The position numbers were made by a program, and so were the translations under genes. The notes below the pieces were generated by a model. That model did not search any database, had not been told where the DNA came from, and saw only the letters and a list, made by a program, of their open reading frames with translations. Below, in pieces: positions 63,421-64,000 of a DNA stretch of 64,000 nucleotides. This DNA is from an uncultured Caulobacterales bacterium (GTDB lineage Bacteria; Pseudomonadota; Alphaproteobacteria; Caulobacterales; Caulobacteraceae), in NCBI GenBank assembly GCA_903862425.1, contig CAIOYC010000039.1, positions 1 through 64,000 on the forward strand, written 5' to 3'. Numbering within the stretch: position 1 is the first letter of the stretch; each line of letters starts with the position of its first letter.

Positions 63421-64000
63421 CTATTTGCGGTCGGCTTTTGCCTGTTGATTGGCGAGATGCGCCGCCCAGAGATCCGGCCGCCGCTCCCGCGTGGTTAGCT
63501 CCCGCTGTTCCCGTCGCCAGGCCTCCACCTTGCCGTGGTGACCTGAGGTGAGCACCTCGGGGATATTCAGCTCCTCGAACACCCTGGGCCGCGTATATTG
63601 CGGATGCTCCAGAAGACCGTCCTCGAAACTGTCGTCGCCCGCCGAAACTGAGTTGCCGAGCACTCCCGGAACCAGCCTGACACACGCCTCGATCACGACC
63701 ATCGCCGCCGCCTCGCCACCGGCAAGAACCGCGTCTCCGACCGAGACCTCCTCGAACCCGCGCGCGTCGAGCACCCGCTGGTCCACCCCTTCGAACCGGC
63801 CGCAGAGGACGATGATCCCCGGCGCCTCGGCCCACTCACGAACACGCGCCTGAGTCAGGGGCCGCCCCCGGGCGCTCATGCATAAAAGCGGACGCCCGCC
63901 GCGCTCCACGCTATCCAGCGCAGAGGCGATGACGTCCGCCCGCATGACTTGTCCCGGACCGCCGCCCGCAGGCGTGTCGTCCAGGAAGCCGCGCTTATCG
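63421..64000 (-). CDS. trmD: tRNA (guanine-37-N1)-methyltransferase, C-terminal part
   Basis: About 193 residues are present and the N-terminus is beyond the window edge. The SPOUT core is visible: [78 protein letters not shown], and [20 protein letters not shown] with [14 protein letters not shown]. It methylates G37 of tRNAs to prevent frameshifts. It forms the trmD-rplS operon. Confidence 0.95.
   Translation of the reverse strand, partial: DKRGFLDDTPAGGGPGQVMRADVIASALDSVERGGRPLLCMSARGRPLTQARVREWAEAPGIIVLCGRFEGVDQRVLDARGFEEVSVGDAVLAGGEAAAMVVIEACVRLVPGVLGNSVSAGDDSFEDGLLEHPQYTRPRVFEELNIPEVLTSGHHGKVEAWRREQRELTTRERRPDLWAAHLANQQAKADRK

Overview
The window is high-GC (mid-60s % by eye) DNA packed with short-spaced genes. 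It most probably comes from an alphaproteobacterium of the Caulobacterales (Caulobacter/Phenylobacterium type). Supporting signs are a split MetH, a TonB-dependent receptor, a perfect CtrA box (TTAA-N7-TTAA), EcfG/sigma-T type promoters (GGAAC-N16/17-[CT]GTT), Leu/Met at the GyrA quinolone positions, and palindromic REP-like units. The genus is inference.

Layout. 1-2.9 kb: a response regulator/MarR pair divergent from ilvE, a small outer-membrane barrel gene and tRNA-Thr(TGT). 2.9-6.5 kb: a LysR stub, a TonB-dependent receptor and an A+T-rich regulatory gap with palindromes. 6.5-12.9 kb: MOSC protein, two-domain cold-shock protein, CDP-diacylglycerol pyrophosphatase, a receiver lacking its phospho-Asp with a small partner, a VOC protein, ettA, and a Crp/Fnr regulator with a stress-type promoter. 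12.9-15.95 kb: a compact minus-strand operon of six unrecognised genes, two of them DUF2589-like; this is the best candidate for an undescribed system. 16-20.2 kb: SWIB protein, DJ-1/PfpI protein, small P-loop kinase, 2-hydroxyacid dehydrogenase and mlaA-mlaC.

20.2-27.5 kb is a methionine/SAH operon: ArsR-methyltransferase fusion (SahR-like) with a SahR-type operator and a nearby perfect FNR/FixK box, metF, a subclass B3 metallo-beta-lactamase-like gene, metH part 1, a 124-aa unknown, metH part 2 and a phasin-like protein. An MTA/SAH nucleosidase-family gene lies just beyond. 29-34 kb: DUF2269, gyrA, coaD and a secreted cyclophilin. 34-38 kb: a divergent signalling locus (single receiver; CHASE3 kinase, receiver, receiver-HisKA_2 kinase) with EcfG-type promoters on both arms, probably a general stress response input module. 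38-43 kb: a GIY-YIG gene between inverted REP-like units, a second inverted repeat, a degenerate HtrA-like protein, DUF2231, sorbosone dehydrogenase-like lipoprotein, WD40 protein and ExbD.

43.9-51.7 kb: ornithine decarboxylase and a deoxyhypusine synthase-like enzyme (polyamines), class A acid phosphatase, PPK2, rsmE, a CtrA-box gene, and ccmC-ccmD-ccmG with an FKBP isomerase. 51.8-60 kb: molybdenum cofactor genes (mocA, moaA-moaD-moaE-moaB-VOC-moaC-moeA), then modA and modB without modC. 60-64 kb: an alpha-amino-acid ester hydrolase-like enzyme overlapping a TraB/GumN protein, a shared terminator, rplS and the 3' part of trmD. Antisense open frames in this high-GC DNA were treated as shadows. 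All family assignments are by reading motifs, not by database search.
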